This document shows positions 46,198 to 56,400 of a DNA stretch of 64,000 nt, piece by piece. A model generated the notes under the pieces. That model was not told the origin of the DNA. It searched no databases and saw nothing but the letters and a program-made list of their open reading frames with translations. The stretch is from NCBI RefSeq assembly GCF_000590555.1, contig NC_022198.1, positions 1,380,583 to 1,444,582 of the forward strand, in the 5' to 3' direction. Made by a program: the position numbers and the translations under genes. The stretch's first letter is position 1; every line of letters starts with the position of its first letter. The stretch comes from Corynebacterium argentoratense DSM 44202. Its GTDB lineage: Bacteria > Actinomycetota > Actinomycetes > Mycobacteriales > Mycobacteriaceae.

Positions 46198-47241
46198 GTG
46201 ACTGTAGCACCCAACGGACGCAAAATGCTTCGCATCGAAGCTCGCAACTCCCAGACCCCCATCGAAAGCAAACCTCGATGGATCCGGACCACGGCAAAAA
46301 CCGGCCCGGAATTTAAAGACATGAAGAAGCGAGTCGCGGGTGCATCCCTCCACACCGTCTGCCAAGAAGCAGGCTGCCCCAACGTGCACGAATGCTGGGA
46401 ATCCCGCGAAGCAACCTTCCTCATCGGCGGCTCCCAATGCTCCCGCCGCTGCGACTTCTGCCAGATCGACTCCGGCAAACCCGAACCCCTCGACCGCGAT
46501 GAGCCCCGCCGCGTCGCCGAATCCGTGCGTGAAATGGGACTCAACTATGCCACCATCACTGGCGTCACGCGCGATGATCTCGACGACGAAGGCGCCTGGC
46601 TGTACGCAGAAGTAGTGCGCCAAATCCACGAGCTCAACCCCAACACCGGGGTGGAAAACCTCGTGCCCGATTTCTCCGGCAAACCAGACCTCTTGCAGGA
46701 AGTCTTCGAAGCACGCCCCGAGGTCTTCGCTCACAACATTGAAACTGTGCCCCGCATCTTTAAACGGATCCGTCCGGCATTCCGCTATGATCGCTCCCTC
46801 GACGTCATCCGACAGGCACGCGACTTCGGTCTAGTCACCAAGTCCAACCTGATCCTTGGCATGGGCGAAACCCCCGAAGAGGTCCACGATGCAATGCAGG
46901 ACCTCGCTGACGCAGGCTGCGACATCCTCACCATCACCCAGTACCTGCGGCCCGGCCCCATGTACCACCCCATCGAACGCTGGGTGAAGCCCGAAGAGTT
47001 CGTCGAGCACTCCGAGGCCGCTAAGGAGATGGGATTCTCCGGTGTAATGAGTGGCCCCCTCGTGCGGTCCTCCTACCGCGCCGGACGCCTGTACGCCCAA
47101 ACCATTGCGGCTCGCGGTCAACAGTTGCCGGAAAACCTAGCCCACTTGGCGGAAACCACCGAAGGCTCCACTGCCCAAGAGGCATCGTCCTTACTCGAGC
47201 GTTACGGCGCATCCGAGGACACCCCCGTGGCTGCCCGCTAA
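46198..47241 (+). CDS. lipA: Lipoyl synthase (radical SAM)
   Basis: LipA inserts two sulfurs into octanoyl groups on lipoyl domains. The 347-residue protein has the auxiliary-cluster cysteines in [13 protein letters not shown] near residue 57 and the radical-SAM CxxxCxxC in [10 protein letters not shown] near residue 83. [15 protein letters not shown] tail contains the Ser of the RSSY cluster ligand. GTG 46198 is exactly 7 bases from the -10, giving a leaderless mRNA. Confidence 0.97.
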   Translation: MTVAPNGRKMLRIEARNSQTPIESKPRWIRTTAKTGPEFKDMKKRVAGASLHTVCQEAGCPNVHECWESREATFLIGGSQCSRRCDFCQIDSGKPEPLDRDEPRRVAESVREMGLNYATITGVTRDDLDDEGAWLYAEVVRQIHELNPNTGVENLVPDFSGKPDLLQEVFEARPEVFAHNIETVPRIFKRIRPAFRYDRSLDVIRQARDFGLVTKSNLILGMGETPEEVHDAMQDLADAGCDILTITQYLRPGPMYHPIERWVKPEEFVEHSEAAKEMGFSGVMSGPLVRSSYRAGRLYAQTIAARGQQLPENLAHLAETTEGSTAQEASSLLERYGASEDTPVAAR

Positions 47242-47315
47242 ACGTCGACCGCTCGTGGAACAAGCTACAGCACCCTAAGGGGCACCGTTGGGCCGCGTGC
47301 CCTATTGTTGTAGTC

Positions 47316-48059
47316 ATGTCTGACGCGAAAAAGGAAGCACGGGCCGCGAAACGCGCCCAGAGGAAACAGCAGTACCGCCAGTTCTGGCAAGCGTTCAACA
47401 TGCAACGCAAACAAGACAAGGCGCTGCTTCCCATCATGCTCGCAACGGTCGTTGGAGTTGCCCTGGCGTTCTTCCTTATTGGACTGTTGTGGGGCGGCGA
47501 ATGGTTCATGCTGATCATCGGCATCATGTTCGGCATCCTCGCAGCATTGTGGGTATTTACACGCCGCATGGAACGCAATGTCTACGCACAAGCGGAAGGA
47601 CAGCCTGGCGCTGCTGCGTGGGCGGTAGAAAACCTGCGCTCCGGCCCAGGTATGGTCTGGCGCTCCACCCCCAACGTGGAAGTAACCCACCAGCTTGACG
47701 CCGTTCACCGTGTCGTTGGACTGTGCGGTGTCGTCCTGATCTCCGAGGGTGATCCCCACCGCGTCAAGTCCTTGCTGGCTAAGCAGCGCAAGCGCATCTC
47801 CAAGATCGTCGGCAACACCCCGGTCTACGAAATCCATACTGGTACCGGCGAAGGCGAAGTGCCACTCGCTAAGCTCCAGCGCCAGTTGGTGAAGCTCCCC
47901 CGCAACATCAAGAAGAACGAAGTGCACTCCCTGTCCACTCGCCTTGAATCCATCGACAGGACCATGGGCGCTGGTGCGGCTCTTCCGAAGGGCCCCATCC
48001 CCAAGGGCGCTCGTGTGTCGGGGATGAACCGCAGGATGAAGCGCGCCCAAAAGCACTAA
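47316..48059 (+). CDS. DUF4191 family membrane protein
   Basis: A 247-residue actinobacterial protein, normally found next to lipA, of unknown function. The N-terminus is very basic (SDAKKEARAAKRAQRKQQYRQFWQAF). Two membrane segments lie near residues 35-55 and 60-78. The soluble C-terminal half (GVVLISEGDPHRVKSLLAKQRKRISKI) is conserved in the family. TATTGT lies 7 bases before the ATG, a leaderless arrangement. Confidence 0.87.
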   Translation: MSDAKKEARAAKRAQRKQQYRQFWQAFNMQRKQDKALLPIMLATVVGVALAFFLIGLLWGGEWFMLIIGIMFGILAALWVFTRRMERNVYAQAEGQPGAAAWAVENLRSGPGMVWRSTPNVEVTHQLDAVHRVVGLCGVVLISEGDPHRVKSLLAKQRKRISKIVGNTPVYEIHTGTGEGEVPLAKLQRQLVKLPRNIKKNEVHSLSTRLESIDRTMGAGAALPKGPIPKGARVSGMNRRMKRAQKH

Positions 48060-48093
48060 ACTTAGTGCATTGTTGATAGGCAGTCGCCGGTGA

Positions 48094-48564
48094 CTAACCG
48101 AGGATGACTGCAGTGCCGGTGGCCCGGTCGTGAAGACCTCGGCCATCGGCATCAACGATAATTGGGGGGAAAATAAACACGGTCAGCGCAGCACGGACAA
48201 CCGAACGCCACAGCCCTACTCGCTCTTGGGCGTCAATCCTGGCAACACCCATGCGCAGCATCATGTGCCCGGGCGTACGAGCGAACAGAGCCACGCTAAC
48301 GATGCTGATAATCACAAAGATCCCCAGCGTGAGGCTCGGTGCGTAGAACTGCCCATTGCCACTGAGCTGTCCGATGATGATCGCGATGAACATCGCAAAA
48401 AACCAGTCGATGGTGATGCCACCGACCCGTCGCATCACGGACGCCAAAGAGCCTTCACCGTGTTCCGGCAGGCCCAGTTTTTCGCCCGGCCACCTTGAGG
48501 GCGCGCCGTCATCATCGAATTGGGATGGGATTTCTGGGCCGCTAAGCCAGCTGCGTTTCTCCAT
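48094..48564 (-). CDS. RDD family membrane protein
   Basis: A 156-residue protein with the RDD-type sequence GGITIDWFFAMFIAIIIG near residue 53, GHMMLRMGVARIDAQERVGLWRSVVRAALT, and three hydrophobic segments. The function is unknown, possibly transport. I start at ATG 48564 (MEKRSWLSGPEIPSQFDDD), 8 bases after TATCCT; the frame stays open upstream without conservation. It is divergent from glnA. Confidence 0.85.
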   Translation of the reverse strand: MEKRSWLSGPEIPSQFDDDGAPSRWPGEKLGLPEHGEGSLASVMRRVGGITIDWFFAMFIAIIIGQLSGNGQFYAPSLTLGIFVIISIVSVALFARTPGHMMLRMGVARIDAQERVGLWRSVVRAALTVFIFPPIIVDADGRGLHDRATGTAVILG

Positions 48565-48689
48565 GTTTACTGAGGATAGGGCCTTGCACCTTAACGGGGC
48601 TACTTCCACACCGGTGGGGTATATGGTCGATCGACAGATATTCGCTAAGCTTAAGCCAGCACTAGCATCGATCCCCGCGAGGAGAAACC

Positions 48690-50126
48690 ATGGCCTTCGA
48701 GACAACCGAAGATGTCGTCAAGTACATCAAGGACAACGACGTCGAGTATGTCGACATGCGATTTACCGACGTTCCCGGCACCGAGCAGCGCATGACCATC
48801 CCTGCTCATACCTTCACTGAGGAGGCAGCCGAGGAAGGCTTCGCCTTCGACGGTTCTTCGGTCATCGGATTCACATCCATTGACGAATCCGACATGAATC
48901 TTCACCCTGACGTCGCGACGGCTTATGTTGATCCCTTCCGTCGCGCCAAGACGTTGAACATGAAGTTCTTCGTCCACGATCCTTTCACCCGCGAGCCCTT
49001 CAGCCGTGACCCCCGCAACGTTGCCCGCAAGGCGGAGGAGTACCTGGCATCCACCGGCATCGCTGACACCTGCTTCTTCGGCGCCGAGGCCGAGTTCTAC
49101 CTCTTCGACAAGGTCAGCTTCACCGCTGATGCGCACACCGCGCACTACGACATTGACTCCGACACCGGGTGGTGGAACCGCGGCGAGGATGTCAACCTCG
49201 ACGGCAGCCTCAACAAGGCCTACAAGACCCGTTTCAAGGGCGGCTACGGCCAGGCCTCCCCCATGGACCAGTACCAGGACTTGCGCGACGAGATGTGCTC
49301 ATTGCTGCGTGGTGTCGGCTTCGATATCGAACGCCAGCACCCCGAGGTCGGCACCGGCACGCAACAGGAAATCAACTACAAGTTCAACACCCTGTTGGCC
49401 GCAGCTGATGACTTGCAGACCTTCAAGTACTTCGTGAAGAACGCCGCTTTCCGCGCGGGCAAGACTGCCACCTTCATGCCGAAGCCCCTAGCCGGAGACA
49501 ATGGCTCTGGTATGCACGCCCACCAGTCGCTGTGGATGGACGGCACCCCCTTGTTCCACGACGAGGCTGGCTACGCTGGCTTGTCTGACATGGCCCGCTA
49601 CTACATTGGCGGAATCCTGCACCACGCGGGCGCTGTGTTGGCGTTCACCAACCCCACGTTGAACTCCTACCACCGCCTAGTTCCGGGCTACGAGGCACCG
49701 ATCAACTTGGTGTACTCGCAGCGTAACCGTTCTGCGGCTGTGCGTATCCCGATCACCGGTTCCAACCCGAAGGCTAAGCGCATTGAGTTCCGTGCTCCGG
49801 ACCCGTCGGGCAACCCCTACTTCGGTTTTGCTGCGATGATGCTCGCTGGCTTGGATGGCATCAAGAACCGCATCGAGCCCCATGCACCGGTGGATAAGGA
49901 TCTCTACGAGTTGCCCCCGGAGGAGGCCGCGTCGATTCCTCAGGCTCCGACTTCTTTGGAGGCTTCCCTGGCCGCGTTGGCTGAAGACCATGACTTCCTC
50001 ACCGAAGGCGATGTGTTCAGCGAGGACTTGATCGATACCTACATCAAGCTCAAGTACGACAATGAGATCACCCCGTCGCGCATGCGCCCGACTCCGCTGG
50101 AGTTCGAGCTGTACTACGACTGCTAG
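48690..50126 (+). CDS. glnA: Glutamine synthetase type I
   Basis: GlnA condenses glutamate and ammonia. The 478-residue protein has FDGSSVIGF near residue 51, the ATP-site [20 protein letters not shown] near residue 265, [22 protein letters not shown], and the adenylylation tyrosine in [13 protein letters not shown] near residue 406, so it should be a GlnE target. A GGAG ribosome-binding site precedes the ATG. The C-terminus LEFELYYDC is typical. A decayed frame begins 3 bases after its stop. Confidence 0.97.
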   Translation: MAFETTEDVVKYIKDNDVEYVDMRFTDVPGTEQRMTIPAHTFTEEAAEEGFAFDGSSVIGFTSIDESDMNLHPDVATAYVDPFRRAKTLNMKFFVHDPFTREPFSRDPRNVARKAEEYLASTGIADTCFFGAEAEFYLFDKVSFTADAHTAHYDIDSDTGWWNRGEDVNLDGSLNKAYKTRFKGGYGQASPMDQYQDLRDEMCSLLRGVGFDIERQHPEVGTGTQQEINYKFNTLLAAADDLQTFKYFVKNAAFRAGKTATFMPKPLAGDNGSGMHAHQSLWMDGTPLFHDEAGYAGLSDMARYYIGGILHHAGAVLAFTNPTLNSYHRLVPGYEAPINLVYSQRNRSAAVRIPITGSNPKAKRIEFRAPDPSGNPYFGFAAMMLAGLDGIKNRIEPHAPVDKDLYELPPEEAASIPQAPTSLEASLAALAEDHDFLTEGDVFSEDLIDTYIKLKYDNEITPSRMRPTPLEFELYYDC

Positions 50127-50129
50127 GCA

Positions 50130-50651
50130 GTGGGCCACGAGCACGAACTTCTCCAGTACTACAGCGGCTACTACCGTGATGCGTGGAACAAATATTCCAA
50201 GAACGTTAACCGCTTTGATCTGCGCTTCCTAGAGGATCCGACCACCGGCATTTTGTCCTTCGTCGACGCTTCTAGTTACTGCTTCCAGCCCGGCGATATC
50301 GTTCACACTCTTCAGCGATACGACTTCCGTGGTGCTGTGGAGGCAAACTACGCCAAGACGGCCTACGGCCAGAACGGCACCTGTGCCGCACCTAGGACGT
50401 CGAAGGTAGCTGGGGTGACTGTAAAAACACCTACTACCTGCCGTTGGATTGGATGAAGCACAACGGCGAACTGGTGCCGGAGTACAACAGCCCCGAACCC
50501 CACCCCGGAAGTACCGGTCAAGGGCGTACCGAAGACCGAGCCCCCCACCAAGGGTCTGCCTAAGGATCCGGCGCCCCAACCGGCCGAGCACCCTGCAGCA
50601 CATCACGCAACGCTTCCCGAGTCTCGGTCGGAGTCAGATCAACATCAATGA
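50130..50651 (+). pseudogene. Truncated, frameshifted remnant of a probable cell-surface protein
   Basis: Directly after the glnA stop a frame reads GHEHELLQYYSGYYRDAWNKY, continuing to about residue 90 with no signal peptide. Near 50390-50410 the sensible reading moves to another frame (SWGDCKNTYYLPLDWMKHNG). Near 50500 it returns to the first frame as a Pro/Lys-rich tail (PTPEVPVKGVPKTEPPTKGL), ending at 50651. The three pieces join into one plausible protein with paired cysteines and a Pro-rich end, so this looks like a decayed gene lacking its 5' part. I do not recognise the family. Confidence 0.6.
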
Positions 50652-50661
50652 AGGGAACCAT
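50560..50661 (-). CDS. Small ORF (33 aa) with its own promoter, antisense to the remnant's end
   Basis: The frame starts ATG 50661 and reads MVPFIDVDLTPTETREALRD, then VLQGARPVGAPDP before its stop. The sequence has a natural amphipathic helix pattern. A TACACT hexamer lies 8 bases before the ATG, matching the leaderless promoters seen across the window. It may be a genuine small protein or the surviving start of a longer deleted gene. No homologue is recognised. Confidence 0.35.
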   Translation of the reverse strand: MVPFIDVDLTPTETREALRDVLQGARPVGAPDP

Positions 50662-50669
50662 AAGGCCCT

Positions 50670-50695
50670 AGTGTATTGGCCACTATTGATACCCT
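50670..50695. promoter_or_regulatory. Divergent leaderless promoter pair
   Basis: TACACT on the minus strand (50670-50675) precedes the small ORF by 8 bases. TACCCT on the plus strand (50690-50695) precedes the sortase-like gene ATG by 7 bases. Clear -35 hexamers are not seen on either side. Confidence 0.5.
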
Positions 50696-50702
50696 TAAGC
50701 CC

Positions 50703-51491
50703 ATGAAGTTTCCTCCCACGCCCGCAGTACCCACGATCGTCGCAGCGACAGCCCTGTGCTTCATCGGACTCACCGCGTGCTCGATCCACCGGGAGGAAAC
50801 ACCACCCCCTGCCAGCACCACCACATCGACACCATCGTCTACAGCAGCGCCGGCGACTCCCAGCACCAAAGAGCTTCCGCCTCTAGCGGACAAGCCCGTA
50901 CCGGTTGATTTTGGGCGCTTCGAAATGGACGGGCCTGCCGCTATCCACGACGCCCAATATGCGTCGATGCCCTATGTCATCCCCCTCAACCCTGCCGGGC
51001 CTCAAGCCACAATGGTGCGATGGGTCGACGGCTGGGGTGTCAACCCCGATCACGCCGCCGACGGCACGATGTACGTCCTGGGCCACGCATGGGGCCAACA
51101 GCGCCTAGTATTCAATCCCTTCTCCGAAGTCGTCACCGCAGCAGTGGATCTGTCTGCACCTGCACAGCGCGTGCCCGCCGTCGGTGGGGGAACTGTGGGC
51201 CGATACGCAAGCGACATCCTCAATGGATCATTGATCACCATGACCGGTACCGATGGCGCGATACGGCGCTGGGAAGTCGACAACTCCTGGTTGGTGGACA
51301 AATACGAAGCCATTGACGATTCCGAACTTGTGGACGAGCACGCCCCTGGGCGCATCGTATTGATTGCATGCAGCGTCGATGGCAGCGACGACCTAGGCTT
51401 CAACGTCATCGTCTCTGGCCACTTGGTCGATGAACAGCTGCCTAAGGCTAAGACCGAAGCACAGCCCCAGCCGGGCGGGGAGAACGCCTAA
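50703..51491 (+). CDS. Sortase-domain protein with lipoprotein signal
   Basis: A 262-residue exported protein. The N-terminus ends in a lipobox FIGLTAC with the acceptor Cys at 26, then a Ser/Thr/Pro-rich linker of about 40 residues. The sortase-like beta-barrel shows the catalytic His in YVLGHAWGQQ and Cys in GRIVLIACSVDG. The usual Arg in the last strand appears as NVIVSGHLV, so activity is uncertain. The nearest type seems class E/F. Lipid anchoring is unusual for sortases. ATG 50703 fits the leaderless promoter. No LPxTG substrate is visible nearby. An MFS gene follows after 2 bases. Confidence 0.72.
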   Translation: MKFPPTPAVPTIVAATALCFIGLTACSIHREETPPPASTTTSTPSSTAAPATPSTKELPPLADKPVPVDFGRFEMDGPAAIHDAQYASMPYVIPLNPAGPQATMVRWVDGWGVNPDHAADGTMYVLGHAWGQQRLVFNPFSEVVTAAVDLSAPAQRVPAVGGGTVGRYASDILNGSLITMTGTDGAIRRWEVDNSWLVDKYEAIDDSELVDEHAPGRIVLIACSVDGSDDLGFNVIVSGHLVDEQLPKAKTEAQPQPGGENA

Positions 51492-51493
51492 AC

Positions 51494-52729
51494 GTGAGTA
51501 CCCCAGAGAAGGTCACCACCCGTGCGCTGGTGGTGTGGGCCGCGGCCGTCGCTGTCTACATCGCTGCGGTCACCGGGCGCACCTCCATGGGTGTGGCCGG
51601 CACTGCGGCAATTGATCATTTTGGTATTGACGCCTCCCGGCTGGCTGTGTTCACGTCAGTCCAGGTGGGCGTGTACGCTCTTGCGCAGATTCCCACAGGC
51701 GTGGCGATTGACCGCTTCGGCCCCAGGAAGCTTCTGTTTGTTGGTTCAGTCATTATGGCTACCGGCCAGATCATTTTGGGACTAAAAAGTAGCTATGGGG
51801 TTGCTATCGCCGCCCGCGTACTCATTGGTGCTGGAGATGCCACCGCATTTTTATCCGTGATGCGCATCCTGCCCGCCTGGTTTCCTTTACGTAAGACCCC
51901 CGTTTTTACACAGCTGACGGCTGCGTTGGGTCAGCTAGGCCAATTCTTGTCTGCGGTTCCTTTCATGGCCGTATTGCATGCCCAAGGATGGATGCCAGCT
52001 TTCGTCAGCCTGGGCACGTCAATCGCTGTGTTGGCAGTGGTCACGGGCCTACTTATTGCAAATGCTCCCCATGCACCCCTGCATACCCCCGGCGCAGATT
52101 TGCCGTTGCGCAGCAAACTCGGCTTGGTTGTCCGCAGCCCCGTGTGCTGGGAGGGATTTTTCAGCCACTGGATCGGACTCATGCCGAACCTGATGTTTCT
52201 TTTGCTCTGGGGCGTTCCATTGATCACTCTTGGGTTGGGTTTGTCCCCCGCTTATGCTGGCGCGGCGCTCGTTGCGAATAGCGTGGTGCAGGTGTTTGTC
52301 TCCCCCATCCACGGGTTTATTAGTTCACGGCTTGGCCCCCAGCGCGTATGGGCGGTGGTTACTGGAGCGTTCATCGTGGCGGGTACCGCTGGATGGTTTT
52401 TCACCCACAAGTCCTCGGTGATGGTGTTGAGCCTCGTATTGGGTGTGATGTCCCTTCTGTCCAACTATGGCTTCGACATGGTGCGGGAAAACATTGATCG
52501 CCGTGTGCTTGCCACGGGCACAGGGTTAGCGAATATGGGCGGCTTCGTTTCCGGCATGATCACGGCGCAGGCGTTCGGCGTTCTTCTAGACGTGTCCGCA
52601 CGCAAAGCAAGCCACCCAGGAATCTACCGGTGGGAAGATTTCCAGGTGGCCTCATGGTCAATAGCCGTGATGCTGGGGCTCGGCCTAGTGGGTCTTGTTA
52701 CTTCGCGAGTGCTTTCTCGATACCGTTAA
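51494..52729 (+). CDS. MFS transporter
   Basis: A 411-residue membrane protein with twelve predicted hydrophobic segments. The first cytoplasmic loop GVAIDRFGPRKLLFVG matches the MFS motif A (GxxxDRxGRR-like), and the early ASRLAVFTSVQVGVYALAQIPTG is typical of nitrate/sugar-type MFS members. The substrate is unknown. GTG 51494 follows the sortase-like gene closely, so they share a transcript. Its 3' end overlaps the convergent hmuO by 32 bases. Confidence 0.85.
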   Translation: MSTPEKVTTRALVVWAAAVAVYIAAVTGRTSMGVAGTAAIDHFGIDASRLAVFTSVQVGVYALAQIPTGVAIDRFGPRKLLFVGSVIMATGQIILGLKSSYGVAIAARVLIGAGDATAFLSVMRILPAWFPLRKTPVFTQLTAALGQLGQFLSAVPFMAVLHAQGWMPAFVSLGTSIAVLAVVTGLLIANAPHAPLHTPGADLPLRSKLGLVVRSPVCWEGFFSHWIGLMPNLMFLLLWGVPLITLGLGLSPAYAGAALVANSVVQVFVSPIHGFISSRLGPQRVWAVVTGAFIVAGTAGWFFTHKSSVMVLSLVLGVMSLLSNYGFDMVRENIDRRVLATGTGLANMGGFVSGMITAQAFGVLLDVSARKASHPGIYRWEDFQVASWSIAVMLGLGLVGLVTSRVLSRYR

Positions 52730-53354
52730 AGAGGTTGAGGTTGAACAGGAACGCTTCGGCAGCCTCATTGAGCAGACGCTCGCGGTCTTCTTCAGACAGC
52801 GGCAGTGCATCGAGCGCTGCGCGGTAGTTGTCCTTGTAGGGCTTGACCTTCGGGATGTCGGTGAAGTGGTAAAAGGTCACGGCGTCTTCGCTTACCCCAT
52901 AGTGGCGTTGCATCATGCGGCCAATAACCTGGCCACCCGAAAGGTCACCGAGGTAACGCACGTAGTGGTGGGCGATCAGACGAGCGGCGTCTTTGCTTTC
53001 GCCGATTTCTTGGAGGCGTCGTACGTAGGCCTCGGTAGCGGGCAGCATGGTGACGTTGTCGCGCCAGTCGGTCGATCCGTGAAGTGCATCGAGGTCGGAT
53101 TCCAAGGAAGGAACGCGTTCGAGGGCGGGGTCAACAATGTCGGCGGCGATGGGGTCTTGTGCAACGGCGCGGGCAGCTTCTTCAAGCGCACTGTAGAACA
53201 ACCAGCTCTGCTCCTGGAGGACAATGAATTCTTCTACCCCAAGGTTGCCCTTGAGGAGCTCGTCCATGAAAGTGGAGTGCTCAGCTTGTTCGTGGGCGGC
53301 TGCAGTTGAGGTTCGCAAAGCCTGGGACAGGGGTGCAGTCAGGGTGGCAGTCAT
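52698..53354 (-). CDS. hmuO: Heme oxygenase
   Basis: HmuO cleaves heme to biliverdin, CO and Fe2+ for iron acquisition. The 218-residue protein matches the C. diphtheriae enzyme closely from memory. It has the proximal heme His in AAAHEQAEHSTFM near residue 20, LQEQSWLFYSALEEA, and the distal-helix HHYVRYLGDLSGGQVIGRMMQRHYG near residues 130-155 with the flexible GDLSGG. I start at ATG 53354 (MTATLTAPL), 6 bases after TATGAT; the longer open frame reaches into glnE and is rejected. A DtxR-like site covers the promoter. Confidence 0.95.
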   Translation of the reverse strand: MTATLTAPLSQALRTSTAAAHEQAEHSTFMDELLKGNLGVEEFIVLQEQSWLFYSALEEAARAVAQDPIAADIVDPALERVPSLESDLDALHGSTDWRDNVTMLPATEAYVRRLQEIGESKDAARLIAHHYVRYLGDLSGGQVIGRMMQRHYGVSEDAVTFYHFTDIPKVKPYKDNYRAALDALPLSEEDRERLLNEAAEAFLFNLNLFNGIEKALAK

Positions 53355-53360
53355 GAGTAA

Positions 53361-53387
53361 ATCATAACTTAGGCAAGGCTCGCAGCA
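53361..53387 (-). promoter_or_regulatory. hmuO promoter with DtxR-like operator
   Basis: The plus-strand 19-mer TTAGGCAAGGCTCGCAGCA (53369-53387) agrees at about 12 of 19 positions with the DtxR consensus, including TTAGG and AGGCT. It overlaps the spacer upstream of the minus-strand -10 TATGAT (53361-53366). C. diphtheriae hmuO is known to be repressed by DtxR-Fe. Confidence 0.55.
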
Positions 53388-53424
53388 TATCAACCTTTTG
53401 GTGGATTTTAGGCCTCCACCAATG

Positions 53425-56400
53425 TCAACCCATCGGCCCCAATTCGAAGCCGGAAGAGCCCCAAAATACCTCATCAACCACCGCTCGAGCCTTACGCGTA
53501 AGCTTCAGATAATTCTCTAAAAACTCCTGGTAGTTGGCATGATCCCAGCCAGCTGCGGCAGCCACCGTAGCTAACTGTGACCCTGGGGAAGGCAATTGGT
53601 CAGTGCGCTTGCCCTTGACCAATACGAGTGCATTGCGTGCACGCGTCGCAGCCAACCAGGCAACCTTTAATGTTTCGGCTTGCTGCGGCCGGATAATTGC
53701 TTGATCACGAATGACGTCGAGGGCCTCAAGGGTGGAGGGTGTGTGCAGCTGTTCAACATCACTGTGCATCAAGGTGAGTAGTTGAACGGTCCATTCAATG
53801 TCGGTCAACGCACCGCGTCCGAGCTTGGTGTGAGTGTTCCTGTCAGCACCCCGCGGCAGCCGCTCATTATCCACCCGGGCTTTCATGCGGCGAACTTCGC
53901 GCACCACGTCCTCCCCTACTCCTTCTTCGGGATAGCGCAGGGGGTTGATCATGTCGATGAAGCGCTGCCCAAGCTCCGGGCTGCCTGCGACAACAGCTGC
54001 GCGCAGCAGGGCCTGAATCTCCCAGGTCTCACCCCACCGCTCGTAGTAAGCACGATAGGACTCTAAGGTGCGAACAACCGGTCCCGAACGCCCCTCCGGT
54101 CTGAGACCCAGGTCGACCTCAAGCGAGGGATCTTTGCTGGGTTTGCTCAACCTGCGGCGCATACGATCACACACGCCAATCGACCACTTCACAGCGTCGG
54201 TCTCATCGACACCAGGCAAGGGATCACATACGAACATCACGTCCGCGTCAGATCCGTAACCCAGCTCCGCACCACCCAAACGGCCCATGCCGATCACCGT
54301 GATGGTTGCTAGTGGCTCGTCGGATGCTGCAATTTCCGCCCGCAGTGCAGCCTCCAGAACCGCGTCCCACACCAGTGACAGGCTGCGACAAACCTCTTTG
54401 ACATCCATCATTCCGAGCAGGTCTGCAGCGGCGATGCGGGCTAGTTCTGCACGACGCAAACCACGCGCCACCGCAATAGCCGCATCCGGGTTGGTCTTGC
54501 GGCACGCCGCCGCCACCAAGGACTTCGACACAGTTTCCGGATGCGGGTTGACCAGCTTCGGACCAGAAGCACCGTCCCCTAGCAGCTTGAGTGTTTCCGG
54601 AGTATCGATGATCAACTGGGATACGTAAGGGGAATTACCCAGGATCTTCATCAGGCGTTGCCCGACGATGCCCTCGTCACGCAACAGCCGCAGGAACCAC
54701 TGTCGCTCCTCGCACTCCTCAGACAATTTACGGTAATTCAACAACCCAGCATCCGGGTCGGAAGTTCGGCTGAGCCACTCCATCAACGTCGGCAACAACA
54801 TGGCTTGGATCTTGGCTTTTCGGGAGCCACCGGAAGCCAAGGCACTCAAGTGCTCATAGGCACGACCCGGGAACACGTAGCCAAGTGCGGCAAGCTGCCG
54901 CTGGGCGGCATCCGGGGACAACCGCAGCGTGCCCACATCCAGGTTGACCACAGAGTTGAGCAAAGGGCGGAAGAACAGCTTGGCGTGGAGCTGACTAATT
55001 TGCCTAAGCACCGCTCGATATTCAGCGCCTAGCTCCCCCTCGCGGACCCCGGAGGTGCGTGCCAACCAGCGCAACGCGACGTCATCAGCCAAATCGGGCA
55101 TCATGTGGGTGCGCTTAACCCTCTGCAACTGCAAACGATGCTCCAGCAACCGCAAAAACTCATAGGCCTCGATGAAATGGTAGCCGTCCTCGCGACCGAC
55201 ATAACCACCCTCGATCAAAGCCTCGAGCGCATCGATAGTGTTGGTGACGCGCAAAGCATCATCGCTGCGACCATGCACCAACTGCAGCAATTGGACAGCA
55301 AATTCGACGTCGCGTAGGCCCCCGCGCCCAAGTTTCAACTCGCGTTCACGCAACTCTGCGGGCACATTGTCCAATACCCTGCTGCGCATCGCCTGCACGT
55401 CTTCGACGAAGCTTTCGCGCTCGCTGGCGGTCCACACCATGGGGCTCAAACTCTCGATGTAGGCATCCCCCAGGGCCCTATCACCGGTCATGGGTCGGGC
55501 TTTAAGCAAAGCTTGGAACTCCCAGGTATGCGCCCACCGAGTGTAATAAGCGACATGGGATTCCAAGGTGCGCACCAACACGCCACGTTTTCCTTCAGGG
55601 CGCAACGCCGCATCTACTTCAAAGAAGCACTGGGAACCGATGCGGATAAACTCGCCCGCCAGGCGCGTGATCTTCGTGTCCGCCGGCTCGCTCACAAAGA
55701 TGACGTCGACGTCAGAAATGTAGTTAAGCTCGCGTGCACCACACTTGCCCATGGCGATGACCGCTAGCCGTCCCTCCATGGGTTTGTCTTTGAACACTTG
55801 GGCGACGGCTACCGACAATGCTGCGGTGAGTGCGGCATCAGCTAGGTCGCTGAGCTCTCCCACCACTTTGCGAAACGGTACCGTGGGCTGCCCGGCGCGC
55901 CGCGGGGATTCGGGGTAGGTGCCGGCCAGGTCGTGCGCGGCAATGCGCATTAGGAGCGTTCGGTAGGTGTTTTTGAGTGCGGTCTGCGCCTCTGGGCCGG
56001 TGATGGCGGCGCGATACGTGCCTGCGGTGGACAGGTAGGGGTTGGCGGGGTCGCCTTCGATTCCTTCGGGTGTTGCCTCGACGCTGCCGAGCATGGCCTG
56101 CATCATTTCGGAGAATGTGGGGGCCTCGTCGGCCAGTTCGGACCATAGTTCTGGGTGTGCGACGAGGTGGTCGCCCAGGGCTGTGGAGCCGCCGATGAGT
56201 GACAGTAGTCGGACGCGGATGGCTGGGTCCTTGCGGATGGCGCGATCAAGGGCGTCGTAGTCCTCACCGAGGGCTGATTTGAGCCGGACTGCGGTGTTGA
56301 GGGCGAGGTCTACGTCGCCAGCCCCCGATAGTGCCCAGAGTATGTCGAGGGAGTGTTCGTTGAGCCAGCCGAGGGATTCGAGGTCTGCGGTGGCTGTGGG

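Noticed and set aside
48060-48093. GCACTAA-AC-TTAGTGC as a terminator between DUF4191 and RDD genes
   Set aside because: A 7-bp AT-rich stem with a 2-base loop overlapping the stop codon, without a T-run; too weak to call.
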